This document shows positions 43,900 through 53,671 of a stretch of DNA of 64,000 nucleotides, in pieces. Under the pieces are notes generated by a model. That model was not told where the DNA came from. It did no database searches and saw only the letters and a list, made by a program, of their open reading frames with translations. Source of the DNA: Notospermus geniculatus (lineage: Eukaryota; Nemertea; Pilidiophora; Heteronemertea; Lineidae); the NCBI GenBank assembly GCA_002633025.1, contig NMRB01000002.1:652856-716855 (forward strand), given 5' to 3'. A program made the position numbers and the translations under genes. How positions within the stretch are numbered: the stretch's first letter is position 1; every line of letters begins with the position of its first letter.

Positions 43900-44440
43900 A
43901 TAAACTATATACAAAGGGGAGATGGACCCATCAAGGTGGGGTCGATATCCGCCACCGCGGGGCAGCGGTACGCCGCACCGGGCCCCACCCGAACACACCC
44001 TGTAACCCTGACCTGGCCAAGACATAGCAACCCTCCCTGAGAACCGGCTGTTATATACATGAAATTGACTAGCTCAAATGATGTAAGGCGGACGGAGCAG
44101 CACCCAGCCCCTATGGGTGAAAACGTAAGTAGATGGGTCATGGCCCAGGAGGGGAGGCAGCCTGCTAGTCCCCGACTGAGCCAACGACCTGAAACATGGA
44201 TAAAGTGAGTGAAGTGCGGGTGGAACGGCAGGGGAGGCAGCCTGCTAGGCCCCCGCCGAGCCCCCATATGATGGTAAAACATGGGTAAATACAGATGGCG
44301 CGGGCGGGGAGGCAGCCTGCCAGGCCCCAGCCGCGCCACCGGCCAATGGAAGCTTGCGGGGAAATGAGACAAAGAAAGGGTGAGCTGCAGGCAGGAAGCT
44401 ATGGTGTGCCTCAGACAAGGAGACGGTAAGGGCTTTCTTG
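43900..44440. repeat. GC-rich tandem repeats, possible retroelement terminal region
   Basis: GGGGAGGCAGCCTGC occurs three times (about 44,153, 44,234 and 44,316) with a period near 80 bp. Each is followed by a GGCCCC- or CCCCG-rich half. Composition is much richer in GC than the flanking GCN1 introns and resembles the retroelement at 46-49 kb. It may be the element's terminal repeat region, severed from its coding part by the hAT/DNMT1 block. Inference only. Confidence 0.45.
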
Positions 44441-44468
44441 AAAGGAAAGGATGTGCTATGATCTTAAC

Positions 44469-44796
44469 CAGGGTTTCCGCCAGAAAAAAAATGAGGGTAC
44501 AGACCCAAAAAAATTTTTAGAAAAAAAAATTTTTGAAAAATTTTTGAAAAAAATTTTTTTTTTTGAAAAAAAATTTTGAAATTTTTTTTGATTTTTAAAA
44601 GGTTTAAACGATGTTTGGTGCCATTTTAGGCGTATTTTGAAGCAAAAAATCCCCGCGCCGGTCATGCCAGTTGTTTGGTTTCGTCCGGCATGTCATGGAA
44701 AAATGGTTACCCAACATTTTGAAGGTACGGATCCGTACCCTGGAAAAATTTAAGGGTACAGAATTTTACCCATTTTACCCTCTGGCGGTAACCCTG
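44469..44796. mobile_element. hAT-type non-autonomous element with 8-bp target duplication
   Basis: Inverted ends CAGGGTTTCCGCCAGA and TCTGGCGGTAACCCTG are flanked by an exact 8-bp repeat, ATCTTAAC (44,461-44,468 and 44,797-44,804). Eight-base duplications and CAGGG termini are diagnostic of hAT elements. The interior is A/T homopolymer-rich, then a unique part (GATGTTTGGTGCCATTTTAG). No transposase. Confidence 0.85.
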
Positions 44797-45091
44797 ATCT
44801 TAACCCTTAATGCCCCACTGTATTGAATTTTACGATATTTTCAAAATGTTAGTAGAGAGCGAATAGAGGTCTCATTGCTTGTGAAGGTCCCCAAAATGTT
44901 TGTCGGATACATACTTCAGAGAATCAAGGCCTAGTTTTCAGCACACATTGAAAAAAACTGCAGGGAGAGCCCTAATGTATTCAGATGGAGCGCAGTACAT
45001 TTTACACTACGCTGACGTCGTGCACTGACGTCAAGAATCGCTGCGATTTTGTTGACTCTGTCACCTGAAACATCCATATTGTTGATTTCAG

Positions 45092-45350
45092 AGCCATCAT
45101 CCTCGCCGCTGCTCCTGGCGAGAAACTGCCATTCTACCCTGAACCGCTCCACGTCTTCTCACCGCGAGGTGTCCAGCTCACAGTCATGATCGATGAAAAG
45201 AAATACCTCAGTAACATCAGTCGTGTGTCGTGTCCGTTCCGCACAATCACAGTTCGAGATGCGATGTCAGATCTCCCTGAAATCAGAAATGGTGCCAAGA
45301 GGGAAGAGATTGCCTATAACACAGAGCCGCAGTCTCATTTTCAGAAATCG
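45092..45350 (+). pseudogene. DNMT1: isolated DNMT1 exon (catalytic-domain segment)
   Basis: Between a good acceptor (TTGATTTCAG) and donor (GTGAGT), 259 bases are open in one frame. They encode [20 protein letters not shown], then [30 protein letters not shown] and [11 protein letters not shown], an unmistakable match to the late catalytic region of DNA methyltransferase 1. The frame is intact and the splice sites are good. I see no other DNMT1 exon in the window. Flanking DNA at about 44,805-45,551 is probably its own intron sequence. It lies on the strand opposite GCN1, between two hAT pieces in opposite orientation. Either a genomic fragment was carried here or the scaffold was joined wrongly; alone it cannot encode an enzyme. 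Confidence 0.88.
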
Positions 45351-45551
45351 GTGAGTCGCGTCTACAGCTGTCGTTGTAAAGGGCTTTGCAGTAAGATATA
45401 ACATATGAATCCCCGTTATTACACAACCACACCTTATTTTCAAATGCCATTGGATAAAACTGCGTCATGTGTCAGTCAGCAAGTCTCCAACTCGCGTGCA
45501 AATCTGATATTGGCAATGATACCTGCTAAAATAATGTCATCGTGCTCGCTG

Positions 45552-45740
45552 CTAGGAATTCGCGGGGATTTTATGCTTCAAAATATGCCTAAAATGGCAC
45601 CAAACATCGTTTAAAACCTTTTAAAAATAAAAAAAATTTCAAAAAAAATTTTCACAAAAAAATATTTTTTCACAAAAAATATTTTTTCACCAAAAAATTT
45701 TTTTCCACAAAAAATCATTACCTGGGTCCTGGAAACCCTG
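45552..45740. mobile_element. truncated inverted hAT copy interrupting the retroelement
   Basis: On the minus strand it starts CAGGGTTTCC and continues through A/T homopolymers to AAACGATGTTTGGTGCC and ATCCCCGCG, matching the 44.5-kb element in the opposite orientation. The inner end is missing at about 45,551. The outer end cuts the tyrosine-recombinase frame of the retroelement. Confidence 0.75.
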
Positions 45741-45962
45741 CAGTCGGGCCGAGTACCGCACCTCTGATATGTATGTTGAAATTGTTGATGGTTTGAATTT
45801 GCGGTGGAACAGGTAAGCCATAAAGAGCATAAGCGTAGAAGGTGAGATGAATGAAGAGCTGGGCGAGAGGTACTCGGTAGCGAACCGACAGTAGGATTCC
45901 CAGGATCTATTGTATGCAATGTGAGACGACTTCGATAAGTTGGCCCCCACCAAAGCATTCAC
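45741..45962 (-). pseudogene. Ngaro/DIRS tyrosine recombinase, N-terminal fragment
   Basis: About 74 codons following the RT-RH stop, in a different frame: NLSKSSHIAYNRSWESYCRF then STLMLFMAYLFHRKFKPSTI and STYISEVRYSARL. This is the core-binding domain pattern of YR-retroelement recombinases. The catalytic domain with the Arg-His-Arg-Tyr residues is absent because a hAT copy follows. Order gag, RT-RH, YR and the lack of a visible methyltransferase domain point to Ngaro- or PAT-like elements. Non-functional as it stands. Confidence 0.75.
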
Positions 45963-47893
45963 TGTGGCAACAAGACGTTGTGGTGAAGGATGGGCGGGAT
46001 GGGCGTGGCTTGGCTGTCCATGGCGAAGCTGGCTGAAGCATTCCAGAATTCTTCCATCTGGAAACGAGAAAGGTGGTCAGCCTGTAAGTTCTGCTTGCCT
46101 GGAATGTGCTCAGCCCGGAAGAGGATGTTCTGTTTTAGACATACCAGGACAAGTTGCCGGAGTAAGTGCATGAGGTGGGGGTCACGACAGGTTTGGTTGT
46201 TGATGACAGATACCAGCGCTTCGTTGTCAGTATGGAAAACCACTACAGAATTAGCCAGTTGTGATGGCCATAGCAGGACTGCTAAGATGATCGGATAAAA
46301 TTCCAAGGTGGCAATGTTGTACGCCTTAAATTTTTCGTCCCATGCCCCCAGCGCCCAATGAGATCCGAACACCACGCCAAAGCCTATTGAGGTTGAGGCG
46401 TCAGTATACAGATTCAGGGACGTGGAAGACAGGACAAGCTCCTTGAAAAAGAAAGACCGCCCGTTGTAGTCATGCAGGAAATCATACCACACCCTGAGAT
46501 CCGCCTTAGCTTCGCGTGTCAACCAGCGATGGTGCGTTGGTCTAGAGAGGCCTATGGTCAGGTCGATCAGACGCCGCAGGAAGGCCCGGCCAGGAATAAC
46601 CACACAAGTCGTGAAATTCAGGAGACCGATTAGTGTTTGGAGTTGGAGAAGTGTGGTCTTCTTTTGCGCCAGCATGGCAGCAATAAGCGTGAAGCACTTC
46701 TCCAACTTCTCCTGGGGTAGCCTGGCCTCCATGCGGACAGTGTCTAATTCGATCCCTACAAAGGCCATGACCGTGGCTGGGTCGAAGGTTTTCTCCTCTG
46801 ACAGTGGGATGCCAAGAAGCTTACACAGGCGTTTGAATGCGTTGAGTGAGGCAAGACCCCGCTCCCGCGTTTTATTGATCAACAGGAAATCATCAAGGAT
46901 GTGGATGATCTCCCGTATGCCCAACTTAACCTTGGCAATCCATTCCAGGCTCGTGCTAAACCTCTCGAAGATATTGCAGGCTGAGGCTGCCCCAAATGGG
47001 AGGCTAACATCATAAAAGAACTGATCCTGGAATGAAAAGCCAAGTAGGGGGTGGTCATCCTTGTGCACGGGCACGATCCTAAAGGCTGATTCGATATCCG
47101 TCTTGGCCAAGAAGGCGCCCCTGCCGACGCGCTTTATAGCTGCTACGGCATGGTCGATAGACGCGTAAGCGACTGATCGCTTCGCTTGAGGGATGCCGTC
47201 ATTCACTGAAGCACCCTTAGGATGGGAGAGATGGTGAATCAGGCGGAAATCGCCTGGAGTTTTCTTTGGGACTAGGCCGATCGGAGAGGTATGGAAGGTG
47301 GTGAAAGGTGGTTTTTTGAAAGGACCGGCGATTCTCCGCGAGGCCAGTTCTTTAGCGATCTTCCGATCGGCTACACTCGGACACTGATTGAGAGATGGTA
47401 GATTGTTTGCTATGTTTGCAAGTGGGGGGCCTTCATAGCCAAGACGGAAACCATATGTGAAGCCATTGACCAGGAAAGACCTGTCCGTGGGGTTATAGCC
47501 AGTCAGGAATTTATCGAGAAGATTGGCGCGGACGGGGGTCACTGGCTGACCTGGTAAAGGGTTTGCGGGAACCTGACTGATAGTCGGTTTTTCCAGCGTT
47601 GGAGGCCGGTCGACTGTCAGAGGCTCCCTTGGCAGCAGAGGCATTGGAGCAGTTGGCGGCGGGGTGGGTGCCCTGATTGCAGACGTAGCAATCGTGCGAG
47701 AATTTGCAGGGCAGCACGCAGCGCCTTCCGTTGTGGAAGCGCCAGCAGCTGCCCTTTGGCCTCGCCGCCTTGGTGGTGTTGCTGGTGTTTTGGGCACGAA
47801 AGGACTGGTCAGGGTTACCTCGCCCATCGGTGAACTTGTCCTGGGACAAGGGGCGGCCCCTGGCCTTTGCTTCCGTGCGCAATTCCCAGTCAA
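45959..47893 (-). CDS. Ngaro/DIRS-type reverse transcriptase-RNase H
   Basis: An intact frame of 644 codons. The first about 83 overlap ORF1 in another frame, so translation of this protein may begin near ATG 47,644. RT landmarks: IGLVPKKTPGDFRLIHHLSH, then AKTDIESAFRIVPV, LPFGAASAC, and the active-site box HILDDFLLI, with ILDD where many RTs have YMDD. RNase H landmarks: LYTDASTSIGFG, TLEFYPI and FHTDNEALV. Then AEHIPGKQNLQADHLSRF. This architecture is typical of tyrosine-recombinase retroelements. The lack of stops suggests recent insertion, although the downstream recombinase is broken. Confidence 0.9.
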   Translation of the reverse strand: MTGNCARKQRPGAAPCPRTSSPMGEVTLTSPFVPKTPATPPRRRGQRAAAGASTTEGAACCPANSRTIATSAIRAPTPPPTAPMPLLPREPLTVDRPPTLEKPTISQVPANPLPGQPVTPVRANLLDKFLTGYNPTDRSFLVNGFTYGFRLGYEGPPLANIANNLPSLNQCPSVADRKIAKELASRRIAGPFKKPPFTTFHTSPIGLVPKKTPGDFRLIHHLSHPKGASVNDGIPQAKRSVAYASIDHAVAAIKRVGRGAFLAKTDIESAFRIVPVHKDDHPLLGFSFQDQFFYDVSLPFGAASACNIFERFSTSLEWIAKVKLGIREIIHILDDFLLINKTRERGLASLNAFKRLCKLLGIPLSEEKTFDPATVMAFVGIELDTVRMEARLPQEKLEKCFTLIAAMLAQKKTTLLQLQTLIGLLNFTTCVVIPGRAFLRRLIDLTIGLSRPTHHRWLTREAKADLRVWYDFLHDYNGRSFFFKELVLSSTSLNLYTDASTSIGFGVVFGSHWALGAWDEKFKAYNIATLEFYPIILAVLLWPSQLANSVVVFHTDNEALVSVINNQTCRDPHLMHLLRQLVLVCLKQNILFRAEHIPGKQNLQADHLSRFQMEEFWNASASFAMDSQATPIPPILHHNVLLPQ

Positions 47894-48985
47894 TAATGCC
47901 CCAGGGAAAAGCCTCTGGTGCCGTCATTCTATACCACCGGAATTGCTGGTCATAGAAAAGCCAGTCACCCTCGTCCGCGGCCAGTTTCCTGACCGTTTCT
48001 GCATACTTGAGTAAATGAGATAGTTGGGCTGGATGCTGCTTGCAATATACCGCAATAAAAATGTTGAACGCCGATGTCCACTCACTGATAGAGCGGATGA
48101 AACGAGACTTAGGGGCAGGCGCTGCCTTTATCACACCATCCACCACTCTGAGCACATTGCCTTCCCACTTGGAAACAGGGGGTTTTGGGAGCAGTTTGCC
48201 CAGGTCAAAATACTGATCAGTAACAATTTTGTTGACCAGTTCCTGTTCCACATGGCGCTCAAGTGGTGTGCCCCTGCTGGTGAAGCGGAACTGAGGTATG
48301 TCGCCCGGCAACGCCAGCCCCACCTCGTGATGCAGTGGGGAGTGAGACGTACTCAACGAAGAGCCCTGTAGCCCGGGCTGAATGTTTGTAGACTGCGTGC
48401 TAAGTGCGGGCGCCGTCGGGACGGATGTTGCCAAAATGTTCGATGCAGGAGCCACTGATGATGTGCCCGACGGTGCCGCAGTTTGTGGCAAGACCCCGGC
48501 CTCGCGCAGGGCGGCCAAGATATCGTTCTTCGCAGAGTCCACCAAGGTCATTACGTCATGCTTGGAAACGGGGTCCGCTGATGCACTGGATCTGGCTGGG
48601 ACACAGGCCGACGAGCCTTGGCCTGTGTTGTATTGAATGTCCAACCCTGCCGTAGGGTCCGCCGGAGGGGGGTTACCCCCTTCCTCATGGGTAAAAAAAC
48701 ATGACGGAAGTTCAAAGTCTGAGGGGGGATGAGGCATCGGTAAAGAGTCTACGACCGGTAAGGTCACACCCGAACCTTCTCCGACTGCCTTTCGCGGCCG
48801 GCGACCGCGTGGTCTCGGTGGTGATGTGAGCGGACTTGGAAAGTCGAACGTTGCTGTGGTGGAAAGCGTTCCTTGAGCCGATGCGCTCGCTTGTGGTACG
48901 TCATGGGTGGGCACCGCCGCAGAACGTGCAGCTGCTTTTCTCGCCGATTTCCTTGGTGCAGGCTCCAAGCTGCCTGAAAGTTTGA
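47511..48985 (-). CDS. Ngaro/DIRS-type ORF1 (gag-like, zinc-finger)
   Basis: An open frame of about 490 codons overlapping the RT frame by about 380 bases. The N-terminal part is rich in Pro, Ser and Ala. A conserved block follows (FDLGKLLPKPPVSKWEGN, WTSAFNIFIAVY, RWYRMTAPEAFPWGIIDWEL). Near the C-terminus are a CCCH-like cluster (CWRFHNGRRCVLPCKFSH) and a CX2CX4HX4C knuckle (CYVCNQGTHPAANC), expected to bind nucleic acid. The frame has no clear ATG at its left end and is open into GCN1 codons; the element boundary near 48,985 is an estimate. Confidence 0.8.
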
Positions 48986-49027
48986 GTCCAGCCAGTATAT
49001 CCACCCACAAGTCTTGATTATGTGAAA
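48985..49027 (-). other. GCN1: GCN1 exon stub fused in frame to retroelement ORF1
   Basis: After acceptor CTCTCCACAG the codons, joined to the previous exon in phase 1, read VSHNQDLWVDILAGLKL. This matches the GCN1 segment following the HHPYL exon. It then runs without a stop into the gag-like frame, so gene prediction would yield a GCN1-gag fusion. The rest of this GCN1 exon was not found. Confidence 0.75.
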
Positions 49028-49120
49028 CTGTGGAGAGGAAAACACCATCAAATTCTGCTCAAGATACAAGATGTAAGAACTCTATTCTTTTAACCATCAG
49101 TAGAACCTTATAACACTCAC

Positions 49121-52100
49121 CTAAATATGGATGGTGCGCTATCAACATCGTAGCCGTCGCAACACTTCTGGCCTCATTCATGCCTGCACTCTTGATATCA
49201 CAGAGGGTAAGAAGGCCGTCATGAAGCACACGTGGTGATCGCACCATCTCAGCTGTGGCATCACCTTCTTCATTCTGCTGATGCGCAGCAAGAAACTACA
49301 AGGTAAAAATTTCATTTTCTACATGAAAATAACCGTCGATTCCTATTTTGAGTCCTTTTGTAAGGCAACGATCATTATAATGGCCCGGATTTGTTGCACG
49401 CGGCATTTCATCACGTCGGAGTCCAGTACATACCTTTTGACAAGCGAGGATGGTGTTGTACTCCTCAATCAATGACAGGGCTATCTTGGTCCCTCCTAGA
49501 GTCGACAGCAATTTCTTGACAGTGGTGAGTCCATGTTGGCGCACCTTGTACTTGGGATGGGTCACGCAATTGACAATCACCTTATAAAGGGGCCTGAAAG
49601 AAACAAGTTGAGGCCATATATCCAGAAGTTGCCTTTGCAGCCTGATCTTGAAAAGATCCTTTCATATAGTCTATCACTATTTCACTGCAGTGTCTTTCAT
49701 GAAATGTGTATCAATTCAGACAAGTTTTTCAATGCCAATGCTCCAATAGCAGATGACATCTTCAGCTGGAATGACCAACAACACTCAAGAGAACTTTTTA
49801 TTTTCCTACCTTGAGTTCTTCTCGTCAAACTTGGTGGGGTGTTCGAGCACAAGTCGTTCAGACAATGTTGTCAGGGCCTGAAGGGCTGAGTCCTCACTGT
49901 TGCACTGCTGGAGGTACTTGTCATTGAAAAACACTTGCTTTTTCATGTCCAGGACTATTGACCAGAACGGTCCAAGTTTGGGCTCTGAAAATGGGGATAT
50001 TCACCTTATACTCATGGAAACTACATGTTATCCACCAGTATCATCTTGCACAGGGCCCCTGAATTAACAGGACACAGGTCAGTCTAAACGGTAGGAAAAC
50101 TCAAATTGAAGGAATTTGACCAAAGCATACCAACCTGCTTGAAAGGGGGGTAGCAACCGAGGGATAAGGAGTTAGGGTAATTAGTCTGGCGTGGGCCATA
50201 AAGATAATTCCAATCTACGATTGGAAATGGCTTTTTCTACATGAAAATAACCGTCGATTCCTATTTTGAGTCCTTTTGTAAGGCAACGATCATCATAATG
50301 GCCCGGATTTGTTGCACGCGGCTTTCCATCACGTCCGAGTCCAGTACATACCTTTTGACAAGCGAGGATGCTGTTGTACTCCTCAATCAATGACAGGGCT
50401 ATCTTGGTCCCTCCTAGAGTCGACAGCAATTTCTTGACAGTGGTGAGTCCATGTTGGCGCACCTTGTACTTGGGATGGGTCACGCAATTGACAATCACCT
50501 TATACAGGGGCCTGAAAGAAACAAGTTGAGGTCATATATCCAGAATTTGCCTTTGCAGCCTCATGTAGAAAATACCGGTATCCTTTCATATAGTCTATCA
50601 CTATTTCACTGCAGTGTCTTTCATGAAATATGTATCAATTCTGACAAGTTTTTCAATGCCAATGCCCCAATAGCAGATGACATCTTCAGTTGGAATGACC
50701 AACAGCACTCAAGAGAACTTTTTATTTTCCTACCTTGAGTTCTTCTCGTCAAACTTGGTGGGGTGTTCAAGCACAAGTCGTTCAGACAATGTTGTCAGGG
50801 CCTGAAGGGCTGAGTCCTCACTGTTGCACTGCTGGAGGTACTTGTCATTGAAAAACACTTGCTTTTTCATGTCCAGGACTATCGACCAGAAGGGTCCAAG
50901 TTTGGGCTCTGAAAATGGGGATATTCACCTTATACTCATGGAAACTACATGTAATCCACCAGTATCATCTTGCAGAGGGCCCCTGAATTAACAGGACACA
51001 GGTCAGTCTAAACGGTAGGAAAACTCAAATTGAAGGAATTTGACCAAAGCATACCAACCTGCTTGAATGTCAACACTTGATAATCTGACAAGCAGACAAG
51101 AGGCTAACACTGCCTCAGAGACTAGACTGAACTGACTGGGTTGGTTGTTGGCCTTCTCTAAAGTCTGGAGGAAAATCTTCAGGAGTTCACTACCCTGGAT
51201 AAGTGTGTCACCTGCAAAGGCCAAACAATTTTGGTAAAGTTGATCTTTCTCCAGAACAGGAGACCTGTGAACCTTTAGCCAGTCTAAGCACTGACTCTGT
51301 TTTCAGATAATTCAAGATCGAGCACTAGCATCAAGAATCCATTAAGCAACCTGTTCAACCCCAAGCTTTGCCATGAAGAATCTACTCGGTATCAATGAAG
51401 GGAATCGGTGAGCACTGACCTGTGAAAGCCTCATTCATGCATTGCAGATAAGCTATCCTAACCGGAGATGTAGATGTCTTCTGAGTAATTCCCGTCTTGA
51501 ACCACTGGATGATTTTTGTTGGCACTTCACGTGAGAACTTGGAGCACCACGTGGAAAAGACAGACAAGGCATGGACCAACGTGCCTTCGTGGACTGAAAT
51601 AGTGAAAATCTTTAAAATGACACAGAGGCTTAGGTCAGTGCAACTGGAGCTGCAGAGAATCAATTAAGTGGCAAAACATGGTCATGTCAAAGAAGTGGAA
51701 ATATATGATCATGCACTAGCGAAAACTTCTAGATATTCCTTACCTTCTTGCTTTAAGAATGGTATGAACATTTCCCCCACCTCCGCAGCCAGGTCCTCTA
51801 TGACTGCTGCTCCACTGACAGGACTCAACGTCAGATGACCAATCGCTGATAACACACTCTGTCGTTGGGATGTCACAGTCAGCTTACCCTCAGAACCTAC
51901 AAAAACGAGCAGACACCATTGGACATCCAACGATAACTTGGAAGTTCCAACAAATTTCGACAAACAAAGGAATAAATCAAGTTACATTTCCAACAGAAGA
52001 AATAGGAGGCCGTCACAAGAGGCAACCAATGAAAAAAAAATCTAACCTCAGCTCCAGTTGTATCATGTAGCCAGTGTTACAGGGTTTCCTCTTCCATTAC

Positions 52101-53345
52101 TTTTTTTAGTCACAGTAAAGAAAATCCCTATTGAACACGCTGTTTAACATTATTGAACAATAGGGATTTTCTTTACTTTGGCTAAAAAAAGTAATGGAAG
52201 AGGAAACCCTGGTGTTATAAGCTACAAAATAAACATCACTTGTTCACTTTTACTTTTTCTCTTTGTCATTTGAGCAAAAAACCAAGATATGGTAAAAAAG
52301 TGAAAAGCACTGGGAAAAAAAGCTGACCTAATTTTTACTTGTCTGGCGCCTAATGGGTTAACCAGTGCTTCTAATCAGCACGGTGGTAGAATGGTCGACA
52401 AAGAACTTGAACAGAAGGATTGTTACAGATGCCTTGCTTTCCAAACCAGGAAAAGAATCCTTCTATGATGAAGGCACTCACACAAGGAGTAAATATTTAG
52501 CAGACTTGCAGATTCTATGATTTTGACTCCATACTTACTGCCTAACTGACTGATTAATTCTGCTGCGTACTGACTTAGATCAATGGAAACGCTTGCCAGG
52601 AGATGTCCGACAGCTGTAAGGGAAATAACACTGTGTTCAGGTAGGATGACATGACAAATTGTACGGGGGAAAAGAAATGGAACCCAAACAAGTGATCAGT
52701 AATCAGTAATTCAACCGCTGCATTTGACATGTTTGATATCAATGTGATTTTTATATAGGAAATGTAAGGACACCAAGAAACAAATAAAATACTTACTGCC
52801 GATAATTGTCTCTGGATTTCGCAGCATCATTTTTTGCATGAATGGCATAACGGTTTCCTTAAATTCCTCATGAGTTACATGACGTAATAGATTTTTTGCA
52901 CAACCCTGCAGAACAAAATATCTCTTCTCAAAAACCATGGTACAATACAAAAGGCAAAAGTGAGGGTGCATAATTCATGTGAAACAACTTCAATAAAAAC
53001 AGCTAACTTACAAGAACATGTATCTGTGGTTTGGTTTTGCTTCCAAGCACATCTTTGTTGTAGCATTCCAGTAGAGTGGCCTAAAAGAAAGTTTTATGAA
53101 ATATCATTTGCAGCAACATCCACAATAATGGTGCTTACTGGTGCAAAGGGCAGGATTGGGAAGTTAGGTAGGTTGTTCATGCTGCGATAATTTCAGAGTC
53201 CTCTCCATACCTTGTGTTTTTTTACTGTTTCATTGTCCTTGATCCCGCCAAGATGCTTCATCATGCAGCCAACAAGACACATCCTATACACACCCATCTC
53301 AGATGTCGACATGGTGGTAAGGTAGAACTCTACTGTGTCCGGGAA
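49121..53345 (-). CDS. GCN1: GCN1, N-terminal block (HEAT repeats, incomplete)
   Basis: Exons read right to left: 53,211-53,345; 53,012-53,080; 52,797-52,905; 52,539-52,613; 51,744-51,896; 51,420-51,593; 51,059-51,211; 50,734-50,908; 50,352-50,511; (duplicates 49,810-49,984 and 49,434-49,593); 49,121-49,295. Matches to animal GCN1 include GSEGKLTVTSQRQSVLSAIG, VHEGTLVHALSVF, KTSTSPVRIAYLQCM and TTVKKLLSTLGGTKIAL. From comparison with the vertebrate protein, the first about 185 residues are absent, and about 50 residues are missing between 51,897 and 52,538, where a hAT MITE sits. This region contributes to ribosome association in yeast GCN1. Gaps may be unrecognised exons or assembly loss. 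Confidence 0.88.
49317..50137. repeat. tandem duplicate (copy 2) of GCN1 two-exon segment
   Basis: Nearly identical to 50,236-51,066. It contains copies of two GCN1 exons (175 and 160 bases) plus introns, and ends 8-9 bases inside the next exon (CTGCTTGAA). About 98 bases of unrelated sequence separate the copies. The pair totals 335 bases, so splicing both pairs into one mRNA would shift the frame. Confidence 0.85.
50236..51066. repeat. tandem duplicate (copy 1) of GCN1 two-exon segment
   Basis: Partner of 49,317-50,137. It adjoins the complete exon 51,059-51,211, so this copy looks like the one in native context. The copies differ by scattered substitutions, including one residue (Thr versus Ser in EEYN-T/S-ILACQK). 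Confidence 0.85.
52080..52211. mobile_element. 132-bp hAT-like MITE in GCN1 intron
   Basis: Almost perfect inverted arms of about 60 bp start CAGGGTTTCCTCTTCC. They share the first ten bases with the 44.5-kb and 45.7-kb elements. Flanks GTGTTA on both sides suggest a decayed 8-bp duplication. Confidence 0.75.
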
Positions 53346-53501
53346 CTGCAAGAGAAGTGATACTTCCATTAGAAAAGCGCACAATCATTTCGCAAATAAA
53401 AAGCTATGATACAGCTGACTGGATTAGGCCCAAATCTGGCAGCGGAGATGAATCCCATGAATATTCTTTCCATATAACATCCATGGTTACATTGAAATGT
53501 A

Positions 53502-53502
53502 N
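53502..53502. other. single N between GCN1 and LRRC49
   Basis: Isolated ambiguous base in the 330 bp between the last recognisable GCN1 exon and the first LRRC49 exon. The 5' ends of both genes are missing around it, so it may mark a scaffold join. Confidence 0.5.
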
Positions 53503-53671
53503 TGCGATTATCTGGCATAGCTGGGCATACAGGACAGCATTATTAGTTTAACCACTTGCTTGATGAAGCACTGGCGCCAGACTCACCATCACCAACACTA
53601 CGTAATTCAGAAGAATTTTTGCATTCTAGCCCAGTACAATTTCCTCATTCCTGACATTTTCTCATTTGCAG

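Noticed and set aside
48985-49027. A genuine GCN1-gag fusion protein
   Set aside because: The frame is open by chance across the junction and the rest of GCN1 is missing; insertion or misassembly is more likely than a selected fusion.
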